NCBI RefSeq assembly: GCF_002879535.1
Contig: NZ_PNOT02000388.1
Coordinates: forward strand, 1 to 49,917
Direction: 5' to 3'
DNA: 49,917 nucleotides
Origin: Mesorhizobium intechi
Lineage (GTDB): Bacteria > Pseudomonadota > Alphaproteobacteria > Rhizobiales > Rhizobiaceae
Shown here: positions 27,242 through 34,363 of the stretch, in pieces
How positions within the stretch are numbered: the first letter of the stretch is position 1
How the letters are laid out: each line of letters begins with the position of its first letter
Notes under the pieces: model-generated
Databases searched by the model: none
Seen by the model: the letters and a program-made list of their open reading frames with translations, nothing else
Told to the model about the DNA's origin: nothing
Translations under genes and position numbers: made by a program

Positions 27242-27257
27242 AATCAGCGTGAGATGA
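27236..27257 (+). promoter_or_regulatory. 11-bp tandem direct repeat upstream of ycaO (candidate SARP/BTAD operator)
   Basis: GCGTGAAATCA followed immediately by GCGTGAGATGA: two copies of a GCGTGARATSA unit at an 11-bp period, 86-107 bases before the ycaO start. The same unit pair occurs upstream of peroxidase 2. SARP-type regulators bind direct repeats at about one helical turn, and a SARP/BTAD gene is in this cluster. Binding is inferred. Confidence 0.6.
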
Positions 27258-27342
27258 CGGCCACCTTCGGCTCTCGCGTTTTCGAGAGTTCGCCTTGCCT
27301 GCCTGCGACGCTTGTTGACCCGACCAAAATCGTAAGGCGAAA

Positions 27343-28701
27343 GTGTCAGCCAGGAGTGAGAGGGCTTTCTTCAACAGCGAGGACGATGAATTGGCCGCCG
27401 CTAATGCGTTTGAACTGGCAGCGCGATTTTGTTCAAAGCCGCAAGATTTGGCACCTGACCAGGCTGCGATGGCACGCGGGTTGCTCGGTGCGCTCGGCTA
27501 CCTTGACTCTGGCGATACAGATCTCGGCTCGATGGCGACAAATAACCGCCAGGGACTGCTCTCAGCCGCGGCCAATTTTGGCAATCTGTTTCGGTTGCAC
27601 GCCCGCCATGCACCGGGGCTGCACTTCTTTGGTGCGCAGGTACACCGCCGTTGGGGAGATTCGGCCTCACCCACGTCTGCCAGCTTCAGCGGTGTCGGCC
27701 TCAACCCGGGGCAAGCATTCGAGGCCTGCATCGGCGAGGGCATCGAATATCATAGCGAATGGCAAGTGCCGCACGGGACGATGAACCGCACGATAGTAGA
27801 TGGTGTCGATGATTGGCAGGACGCTCGGCTGGCTGAACACCTTGACGATTTCCGCGTGCAATCCGGTTTCGGTGAAAGTGACCGATGGGTGCCCGTGCGC
27901 CGGCTGGACGACGGTCGGCAGGGCTATTTGCCCGAGACGCTTTTCATTCGCGGCGCAAACCGAAGCGGCTGGGTAACCAGTTGCGGATGCGCCGCGGGGG
28001 TGACCCACGAGGCTGCCCTGACCTCGGCGTTGCTGGAAGCTATCGAGCGCGATGCGGCTGCCGCCTGGTGGCGCAGCAGGCGCGGCGGCCGGTTGATCGG
28101 ACTGGAAGCGCTTGCTGGCGCGGGCGTGCTCGATCTGCTTGCGCGGATAAGGCAGGAGAAGCTCGGCAGATGCACCCAGTTTCTCGACATATCGGGTGAG
28201 TTTCCCGCGCCTGTAATCGCGGCGCTATCCTTCGACGCGTATGGTCGCGGCCTGGCAGTCGGGCTGGCTTGCAGGCTGGACGCGGGCAACGCCCTGAAGG
28301 CGGCGCTGCTGGAAATGTGCCAGATGGAACTGGCTCTCGATCTGGCGGCTATGAAACGCGCAGAACAGGGAGTTGAAGGACTCGACGAGGTCGACCGCCC
28401 GCGGGCGGAGCGCCCCGAGACGCCTGGCGCAATCGACACGGACCTCGTCTCGCGCCTGTCCAGCAGCGTGCTGATGCACAAAAATGATGAAAAGGGCTTG
28501 AATTTCGTATCCTTGGTTGGCGAAATGCTTAAGGAGCAATACCGCATATACACAGCAGATCTGACCACGCCGATGTTTGACATTCCCGTCGCCAAAGTCT
28601 TCGTCCCAGGGCTGCAGCCATTTCCGTCGCCGTTCCAGTCGCGTCGGCTTCGTTCCTTGATTGACCAAGCCGGCCCGAGCGGCCGCGCCGATCTTATGTA
28701 G
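27343..28701 (+). CDS. YcaO-family ATP-dependent cyclodehydratase/thioamidation-type enzyme
   Basis: A 452-residue YcaO-domain protein. YcaO enzymes activate peptide-backbone amides with ATP to form azolines, thioamides or amidines in RiPPs. The family fingerprint is visible: SGVGLNPGQAFEACIGEGIE with E132 and E135, SCGCAAGVTHEAALTSALLE followed by AIERDAAAAWW with E232, E235 and R236, LDISGEFPAPVIAALSFD, AGNALKAALLEMCQMELAL and VAKVFVPGLQPFPSPF. The ATP/Mg-binding glutamate pairs appear intact. No E1-like (ThiF), TfuA or flavin dehydrogenase partner is nearby, so it is a stand-alone member. The start is a GTG after AAGG. It precedes the SARP-type regulator by 23 bp and is probably co-transcribed with it. 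Confidence 0.85.
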   Translation: MSARSERAFFNSEDDELAAANAFELAARFCSKPQDLAPDQAAMARGLLGALGYLDSGDTDLGSMATNNRQGLLSAAANFGNLFRLHARHAPGLHFFGAQVHRRWGDSASPTSASFSGVGLNPGQAFEACIGEGIEYHSEWQVPHGTMNRTIVDGVDDWQDARLAEHLDDFRVQSGFGESDRWVPVRRLDDGRQGYLPETLFIRGANRSGWVTSCGCAAGVTHEAALTSALLEAIERDAAAAWWRSRRGGRLIGLEALAGAGVLDLLARIRQEKLGRCTQFLDISGEFPAPVIAALSFDAYGRGLAVGLACRLDAGNALKAALLEMCQMELALDLAAMKRAEQGVEGLDEVDRPRAERPETPGAIDTDLVSRLSSSVLMHKNDEKGLNFVSLVGEMLKEQYRIYTADLTTPMFDIPVAKVFVPGLQPFPSPFQSRRLRSLIDQAGPSGRADLM

Positions 28702-28724
28702 ACGGAGGCAACTGCGGGACAACG

Positions 28725-30110
28725 ATGATCGGGCACAACTCCCCAACGAGGACTGCGCCGCTGATCAGCGTCACGACGCTTGACAAGGTAGCGCTGAGCC
28801 AATTTGGGCGAGACATCGCCGTGAGAAACCGCAAATCGCGCGCCGTCCTTGCCTATCTTGCATTGAGCCCTCATGGCTTTGAAACCCGAGAGCGCATCTG
28901 CGGCTTGCTCTGGAGTGAATCGGACGAGGCACGAGCGAGGGCCTCGCTTAGGCAAACCGTAGTCGATCTCAAGACCTGCCTGGCGGAAGCCGAAGGGGTC
29001 TTCCTCGGAGACCGGCTCAACGTGACGCTGAAGCAGTCGCTCGTCACAGTGGATGTGAGTGAGATTAGGCACGATCTGAAAGCTGGAAGGATTTCGCCCG
29101 TCCTTCTGGAGAGGCAGCGTGTCGCCGAAAGCTTTCTCAATGGCCTGGACGACATCGACCCCTCGTTTCGGAATTGGGTCCTCGTCCAGCGGCAATGCCT
29201 TCAGGATGAATTTATCTCATGTCTCGAAGCGATGGCCAAGGCCGCGGCAAACTGGCCAGCGCTAAAGCGAGCCGGACAAGCCCTGCTCAATCTCGATCCG
29301 ACCAACGAGATCGGGTGCCGGGCAGTCATGGAAGCGTCGGCTCGGATGGGCGACCAAGCGACGGCCTTGAGGGCCTATAACAGTTTGTGGGACCTGCTCG
29401 ACACAGAGTTCGACAGCGAACCTTCAGCCGCCACGCAGGCACTGATCAGTGACATCAAGCTCGGTACGATCGAGGCCTCGGACAGGGGGGCGGTGACCGC
29501 AATCGCCGCCGAGGCGTTCGGGTCCCAAGCGCAACGGCTGCAAGAGCCCGCCGCCGGCGTGCTGCTGTTCGTGCGGGAGTTCGAATTGGTGAGCGGTTCC
29601 GTCCGCGCGCGGAACGCCGTGCAGATCTTCCGCAGTGAACTGGTCGCGTCCCTGGTGCGATTCCGCGACTGGGCGGTAATGGAGTGGGAAGGGCATCCCC
29701 CCCGCTTCACCGAGAATGCCTATTGCATCGAGGCGACCGGATTTATCGACGGGCCGACATTGCGTCTCAGCATGACGCTTAAGCAGCTTGCATCGGGGCG
29801 CTACATCTGGAGCGAGCAGTTTGTCATCGAAAACAGCCAGTGGTACCAGACCCAGCAGAGGCTCATCCGCCGCATCGCCGTCGCGCTGGGTGTCAGCATG
29901 TCGTCCGAACGGCTGGTTCAGATCGCCAGCATCCCGGACCTGTCGCTGGAGCAGTTCGACCGCTGGCTGAGGGCGCAGGAACTGACTTTCAGTGGCGCCC
30001 CGAGTCGGAGGAGAGGGCTGAGGCCCTGTTCCGATCCATCATCGCGGAGTCACCACGATTCGCTGCCGCCTACGCCGGGTTGGCCGGCATCATCAATTCA
30101 CGGCATCTGA
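28725..30110 (+). CDS. SARP/BTAD-type regulator, N-terminal part of a frameshifted gene
   Basis: A 461-codon frame whose first ~421 residues are coherent. Residues ~15-110 form an OmpR-type winged helix (RKSRAVLAYLALSPHGFETR, then RASLRQTVVDLKTCL). Residues ~115-250 form the bacterial transcriptional activator domain (ALLNLDPTNEIGCRAVMEAS, then YNSLWDLLDTEFDSEPS). Residues ~275-400 are a TolB-like segment. After ELTF (about base 29990) the frame becomes Arg/Ser/Pro-rich nonsense, while the TPR continuation is found in the -1 frame. One missing T in the CTTT run at 29986-29989 would explain this. The full protein would span 28725-30790 (~688 residues). It is probably the cluster's activator. 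Confidence 0.82.
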   Translation: MIGHNSPTRTAPLISVTTLDKVALSQFGRDIAVRNRKSRAVLAYLALSPHGFETRERICGLLWSESDEARARASLRQTVVDLKTCLAEAEGVFLGDRLNVTLKQSLVTVDVSEIRHDLKAGRISPVLLERQRVAESFLNGLDDIDPSFRNWVLVQRQCLQDEFISCLEAMAKAAANWPALKRAGQALLNLDPTNEIGCRAVMEASARMGDQATALRAYNSLWDLLDTEFDSEPSAATQALISDIKLGTIEASDRGAVTAIAAEAFGSQAQRLQEPAAGVLLFVREFELVSGSVRARNAVQIFRSELVASLVRFRDWAVMEWEGHPPRFTENAYCIEATGFIDGPTLRLSMTLKQLASGRYIWSEQFVIENSQWYQTQQRLIRRIAVALGVSMSSERLVQIASIPDLSLEQFDRWLRAQELTFSGAPSRRRGLRPCSDPSSRSHHDSLPPTPGWPASSIHGI

Positions 30111-30790
30111 TCTTCCCCGGCATCGGCCGGCGACGCGAACGCCACGCCGAAGCGCTGACATTTGCCAAGCAGGCCACCCAGATCGATCCGATCGATTCCC
30201 GAAGCCAACTGCATCTGGCGTGGTCCTACGCCATGAACGGCATGCCGCAGCAGGCGGCCATCAGCTTTCTGCTGGCCTGCGAACTCAATGGCAACGATCC
30301 CTGGACCTTGGTCTCCGCTTCTCTCGGGCTTGCCTATTGCGATGATCGCGAGAACGCGCGGCGTATAGCCACTCTGGCGTTGCAGACCGGACTCGGCGTT
30401 TCACGCCTGCAATGGAGCTATCAGGCGGGCGTGCGGTTCCTGCTAGGCGACTATGCCGGTTGCGTCGAAGCGGCCGATCGCGCCGTCGATAGTGTGTCGT
30501 ACATCGGAGGCTGGAAGGCTGCGGCGCTCGCCTTGCTCGGCAATGAACAAGCAGCGCACGAAGAGGCCGACCGATTTTTGGCGCAGCTGAAGACGACGTG
30601 GTTTGGACATGAGTCACCGGAGCCGGGCAACGTCGGCACATGGCTCATGGACAGCTTTCCGATCTACAGTCCTGACGCCCTCGAGGCGCTTCGCCGAGGG
30701 CTAGCCGGGGCCGGCATTGTCGTCAGCCATACGCCTTTGCCAGAGCCCGTTCTATCGACAGCCCCGAATGGTGTAGTCCGCGATGCGTGA
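29987..30790 (+). pseudogene. TPR-rich C-terminal part of the frameshifted SARP/BTAD-type regulator
   Basis: This frame continues the regulator after the frameshift: FQWRPESEERAEALFRSIIA followed by helical tetratricopeptide-like repeats (AAYAGLAGIINSRHLIF, QIDPIDSRSQLHLAWSYAMN, DPWTLVSASLGLAYCDDREN). Related BTAD-TolB-TPR regulators carry such a C-terminal half in the same polypeptide. The frame is open to 29840 upstream, but that part is an antiframe of the intact N-terminal gene and has no good start. As it stands the segment is probably not translated. The last 39 bases overlap the convergent 133-residue gene. Confidence 0.75.
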
Positions 30791-31153
30791 GTAGAAGAAA
30801 CTGTCGCGGTTGAACGGCACCTTTTCGAGAATGGCATCGAAGTAGAATTCCGGAATGCCGTAGTCGGCCATGCCACCTTGTTCGGTCTGGAGCTTCTTTT
30901 GCGATTGCGTCACTTGATTGTTGGGCGGCAACCGCAGGAAGAAGACGTGGTCGTATCCCTGAACGATCTGGATTTCCTTATAGCGGTCCGGCACGACGAC
31001 GAGGCCATCGAGTTGGGCCTTGAACTCGGCCAGGTCGCGCGGACGCGTGCTGGGATCCTGTGCCCATTGCACCACCTTGCGGCCGGTCGCCTCGAAGTTA
31101 AGGGTTCGGATCGGTTCGGGAAAGGCGTCCAAATTGTCGACGGGGTCAGCCAT
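30752..31153 (-). CDS. 133-residue protein of unknown family, coupled to peroxidase 2
   Basis: I do not recognise this protein. It is soluble, with no signal peptide or membrane helix: MADPVDNLDAFPEPIRTLNF at the start, then DRYKEIQIVQGYDHVFFLRL in the middle, and a C-terminal FFYSRIADYTIRGCR. The ATG at 31153 lies two bases after the peroxidase 2 stop, so the two are translationally coupled. The longer upstream frame overlaps peroxidase 2 and was not used. Its 3' end overlaps the convergent regulator by 39 bp. It may be a peroxidase partner or substrate. The tail with Ser, Thr and a penultimate Cys could be a YcaO target, but there is no direct evidence for that. Confidence 0.7.
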   Translation of the reverse strand: MADPVDNLDAFPEPIRTLNFEATGRKVVQWAQDPSTRPRDLAEFKAQLDGLVVVPDRYKEIQIVQGYDHVFFLRLPPNNQVTQSQKKLQTEQGGMADYGIPEFYFDAILEKVPFNRDSFFYSRIADYTIRGCR

Positions 31154-31155
31154 GT

Positions 31156-32895
31156 TCAAGCTCCAGGAGTTGTAGGCGGGGTGATAAACCGGGGCCAGGC
31201 GTCGCCCAGATTGAGCGCGCTGGCGACGAAAAGGATCAGCTCGGCCATTGTTCGCGGAATGCCCGTGGGAAACAGTCTGCCGACGAGGTCTTGCGTAGTT
31301 GGGTCGTCCTCGATCATGGCGCGCGAGGCCGCGAATCTTGCCATGAAGACATCCCCTACAATCACCGATCCGATGGTACCGAAACACAGCCCCTCCTGTT
31401 CGATCGCGGCTTCCAACAACAGCCAGAAAAGCAACGGCGGATTTTCTGCCAGTTCCGTCGCCTCGGCCGCGGTGAACGCAACGGCCGATCCTTGAAGCCA
31501 GGATCGAATGGCCTGGTGCCGTTTCCCGGCATCGCCGAGCAACGGCGCGGTCGCGAGAGCGGCCTGAGGCAATTGTTCGATCAAGGCATCGAGCCTGAGC
31601 AGGCCGCCGATGGTTCCTCGGACCAAATCGCTGAACAAAAGTCCCGACGCATTCGGATCGGGTAGTGCGGCCCTGTCTGCTTCGCTCAACAGCCCCGCTG
31701 TGGCGGGGTCAAGCGGCTTTGAGTCGGGGCCGACGCACAGGATCGGCATGCTGTAGGCGCTCAGCAGCACGTCGTTGACCGTCGGTCCGATACACCGACT
31801 GAACTGCGGCGTCGAGCCGGCGATCTGGAAGAAATGCGACCAATCGGCGATCCAGTGTTCGGAGACCGGGAATCTATGCGGGCGCGACGAGGAGCGGTTG
31901 AGCAACACGTTCTCCAGCCCTTCGCCTTCCGGATGCTGGTCATTGAAGACGTAGGAAAGCCTGACCATGGAATGGCCCAAGCGGTATGCCGCGTGGGAAA
32001 ACTCAATCGGGATGCCTTGCGGCATGTCGACCAGCGGCCTGAACCCGTTCGCGTTGTAGAGGTCCCATATCGGCTTGGCGATGAGGCGCGGCAGCAAATC
32101 ATTTTGCAGCACATTCCGGTAGATCGCCGTCGTGACGCGGCGGGTCCGGTCGAAAAGATACGCACCTGCCGGCAGTTCGACGTCCTTTTCAGGTATTCCG
32201 CTGCTGCTCAGCGCGCCGGCCACGGCATTGTGCAGGTGCAGGAAAAGCGCCGTCATCTGCGCAATGTTGGCGTTGTCGTCGCTGCGCTGGTCAGCGACAA
32301 GGACATCTGTCCGACCACGTTCGAACCCGTCGCTCAGGTCGGCCTGTTGAAAGCGTGGCAAGTCGCGCATCGCAAAGGGACAGGCGCCCGCGGGCGTCGT
32401 CATGGCGACCGTTGATGGCGGTGCCATCGGGCCGGTACGCATGAGCGACCTGGCGACTTCACCAGGCTTGGCCACAACATACAGACCAGGGTTCGAAAAC
32501 GGTCCGCCGCCGTAAAGCACGTCGAGCAGGAGCGCCTCCTCGCGTTCGTTGCGGCGCTCTGCCTCGCGTGCAGCCAACAAGGGACTGAGCGAGGAATTGC
32601 GGATAATGTCGTGTGCGGCGAACTGCGCGAGATAGGTGTATCCTGCCGGAATCCGCTCGTTGGTTCTATTGCCCTCGCCGGCGGATGCCACACTCATCCT
32701 GCGCAGCAGCTTGGCAAACAGGCACTGAGTGGTCCAAGGCGTTTCCAGGCCATGATAGAGCTTGGCTTCATCCGCGCCGGCAACATTGCCGAAGTTGCGA
32801 AACTGCACCTGGTGCGGATCGACGCTGCCGGCGATGCCTTGAACACCGCCCGATACGGCCAGCCCGGCGGTAGTCGTGCCGCGATGAGCGTTCAT
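31156..32895 (-). CDS. Animal-type haem peroxidase 2 (divergent)
   Basis: A 579-residue second member of the animal haem peroxidase superfamily, clearly different from peroxidase 1. The distal motif is TYLAQFAAHDIIRN: the catalytic His95 is kept, but the haem-linking Asp is Ala94. The Arg/Glu motif is ADQRSDDNANI, with R204 kept and the second haem-linking Glu replaced by Asp207. The proximal His308 lies in AYRLGHSMVRLSYVFND. Haem is therefore probably bound without both ester links. The last ~200 residues are helical and unlike peroxidase 1. It is followed at 2 bp by the 133-residue gene. A SARP-type direct repeat lies 40-61 bases upstream of the start. Confidence 0.86.
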   Translation of the reverse strand: MNAHRGTTTAGLAVSGGVQGIAGSVDPHQVQFRNFGNVAGADEAKLYHGLETPWTTQCLFAKLLRRMSVASAGEGNRTNERIPAGYTYLAQFAAHDIIRNSSLSPLLAAREAERRNEREEALLLDVLYGGGPFSNPGLYVVAKPGEVARSLMRTGPMAPPSTVAMTTPAGACPFAMRDLPRFQQADLSDGFERGRTDVLVADQRSDDNANIAQMTALFLHLHNAVAGALSSSGIPEKDVELPAGAYLFDRTRRVTTAIYRNVLQNDLLPRLIAKPIWDLYNANGFRPLVDMPQGIPIEFSHAAYRLGHSMVRLSYVFNDQHPEGEGLENVLLNRSSSRPHRFPVSEHWIADWSHFFQIAGSTPQFSRCIGPTVNDVLLSAYSMPILCVGPDSKPLDPATAGLLSEADRAALPDPNASGLLFSDLVRGTIGGLLRLDALIEQLPQAALATAPLLGDAGKRHQAIRSWLQGSAVAFTAAEATELAENPPLLFWLLLEAAIEQEGLCFGTIGSVIVGDVFMARFAASRAMIEDDPTTQDLVGRLFPTGIPRTMAELILFVASALNLGDAWPRFITPPTTPGA

Positions 32896-32934
32896 TCCGG
32901 TTCTCCCCGTCCCTTGGACCGTATTCCATACGTG

Positions 32935-32956
32935 TCGTGAAACCAGCGTGAAATGC
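32935..32956 (+). promoter_or_regulatory. 11-bp tandem direct repeat upstream of peroxidase 2 (second candidate SARP/BTAD operator)
   Basis: TCGTGAAACCA followed by GCGTGAAATGC, the same unit and 11-bp period as the pair before ycaO (GCGTGAAATCA, GCGTGAGATGA). On the plus strand it reads in the same direction as the ycaO copy, so it is reversed relative to peroxidase 2, whose start is 40 bases away. The match between two otherwise unrelated intergenic regions suggests a common regulator. Confidence 0.55.
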
Positions 32957-33153
32957 TACCAACTTCGCAGCGCGCGAGGAAAGTTGACGGCCCAAAATCT
33001 GCCGGCCAGCAATGCGCCGCATGGTCGCCGTCCGCCGATCCCTGCTAAGCTTGGAAGCTGCCGTACTGTATCTTTGAGTGGCGGCATAAACAAAGTGCTT
33101 CGTGCCCGCTGGTAACCTTGGCCTCGAATCCACGCTTCGCTAGAGTCCGCAAT

Positions 33154-33537
33154 ATGCTGAACGCCATTCACCACGTCGCGCTCATCTGCACCGACTATGA
33201 TCGGTCGCGACGATTCTACGTCGAACTCCTCGGCCTCGAACTGATCCGGGAGGTCTATCGGGAGGAGCGACAGTCATGGAAGGCCGATCTGCGGATCGGG
33301 TCGGTCCAGCTGGAATTGTTCTCCTTCCCCGCCCCAGCGACGAGGCCGTCCTATCCAGAGGCGACAGGCCTTAGGCATCTGGCATTTGCCGTGGCCAATC
33401 TTGATCCCGCAGTCCTGCGCCTGGAAGCCGCCGGCGTCGCCGTTGAGCCAATCCGCATCGACCCATATACGGATCAACGGTTTACCTTCTTCAGCGACCC
33501 AGATGGATTGCCGCTGGAACTCTACGAAGTCCCATAA
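33154..33537 (+). CDS. VOC-family metalloprotein (GloA2/YaeR-like)
   Basis: A 127-residue glyoxalase/bleomycin-resistance/dioxygenase fold protein. The paired beta-alpha-beta-beta-beta modules are visible: NAIHHVALICTDYDRSRRFY, SVQLELFSFPAP, then GLRHLAFAVANLDPAVLRLE and FTFFSDPDGLPLELYEVP. His and Glu at the usual metal positions are present (HHVAL, ELFSF, RHLAF, ELYEV). The pattern is close to the YaeR/SMU1112c group, whose substrate is undefined. The ATG at 33154 was chosen because it begins at the conserved first strand; an in-frame TTG at 33118 adds 12 residues. Confidence 0.86.
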   Translation: MLNAIHHVALICTDYDRSRRFYVELLGLELIREVYREERQSWKADLRIGSVQLELFSFPAPATRPSYPEATGLRHLAFAVANLDPAVLRLEAAGVAVEPIRIDPYTDQRFTFFSDPDGLPLELYEVP

Positions 33538-33675
33538 GGAACGCCGTGCTTTCCCACCAGGCTGATCGCGCCTGAATGGCTGGTTCCGGACGCAAGCGGA
33601 GCCGTCATTTCCAGCGAGCGGAAGCGGCCTGCCCGCGCCGTTGCATTGGCGCCGCCTCGGGTCGAAAATGCCCCA

Positions 33676-34245
33676 ATGGCAGCAGTCCTATTTCCCAAAC
33701 TCATGACACCAAGGCTCGTGCTTCGGGCGCCCAGCGAAGGGGATATCCCGGCATGGTTTGCGCGCGCGACGGATGTCGAATCCGCCTCCCTTGCCGGTGA
33801 TCCAATTCCCAGCGACATAAGCGCGGGCGAGCGATGGTTGGCTCGCTCGCGTCAGCGGTTCGCCGACAGCAAGGCGATCCAGTGGTCCATGGACCAAACG
33901 GGAGTATCGGACGCGATCGGGACGATAACCCTGTCCTTTGGCACAGCCGACGCCAAGGCAGCCGCATTGGGATTTGTGCTGGCACGCGCGCATTGGGGGC
34001 GCGGACTGGGCAGCGAGGCGGCGCGCGAAGTCGTGCGCTACGCCTTTGAAACCCTGGCGCTTGAACAGGTGACGGCCGAGGCGGCGGCGCGCAATTTCGC
34101 GTCGCTGCGGATATTGGCGAAGCTCGGCTTCAGGCATGTCGAGAGCTTCGTCGATGAGTCCGATGGCGAGCGCTGCGAGCGTTTCGCGCTCGACGCAGAC
34201 ATCGGATCGTCACTGTTGACGAGCAACGCGACGCCAGACCGGTAG
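33676..34245 (+). CDS. GNAT-family N-acetyltransferase (RimJ/RimL-like)
   Basis: A 189-residue acetyltransferase of the RimJ/RimL type that uses acetyl-CoA. The opening strand is MTPRLVLRAPSEGDIPAWFA. The acetyl-CoA-binding segment is GFVLARAHWGRGLGSEAARE. The fold then continues with LEQVTAEAAARNFASLRILA followed by KLGFRHVESF, as in the family. The substrate is unknown. The start could also be at 33703 (MTPRLVL) or at the in-frame TTG at 33646; 33676 is a compromise with a proper ATG. Confidence 0.84.
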   Translation: MAAVLFPKLMTPRLVLRAPSEGDIPAWFARATDVESASLAGDPIPSDISAGERWLARSRQRFADSKAIQWSMDQTGVSDAIGTITLSFGTADAKAAALGFVLARAHWGRGLGSEAAREVVRYAFETLALEQVTAEAAARNFASLRILAKLGFRHVESFVDESDGERCERFALDADIGSSLLTSNATPDR

Positions 34246-34246
34246 A

Positions 34247-34344
34247 GCAATTCCAGGAAAAGTGTGAGCGGTTTCCGTCCGGAATTGCGTCAAAACAAAG
34301 AGTTAGAGCGGCTCGCCGTTTCCATGAAACGGTGAAACGCTCTA
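34247..34344. repeat. Rhizobial intergenic repeat with two inverted-repeat modules
   Basis: Two palindromic modules lie side by side between convergent genes. The first has 8-bp arms GCAATTCC and GGAATTGC at 34247-34254 and 34281-34288, around AGGAAAAGTGTGAGCGG and TTTCCGTCC. The second spans 34304-34344, with ~19-bp imperfect arms (TAGAGCGGCTCGCCGTTTC and GAAACGGTGAAACGCTCTA) around CAT. From memory, close copies of this pattern are dispersed in Mesorhizobium genomes. It may also end transcription of the flanking genes. Confidence 0.75.
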
Positions 34345-34363
34345 GGTCCCGTGCTTGTTCAGA

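Noticed and set aside
29980..29995. Programmed -1 ribosomal frameshifting in the SARP/BTAD-type regulator
   Set aside because: The zero-frame codons ACT TTC do not form an X-XXY-YYZ slippery heptamer and no obvious stimulatory stem follows, so a simple base loss is likelier.
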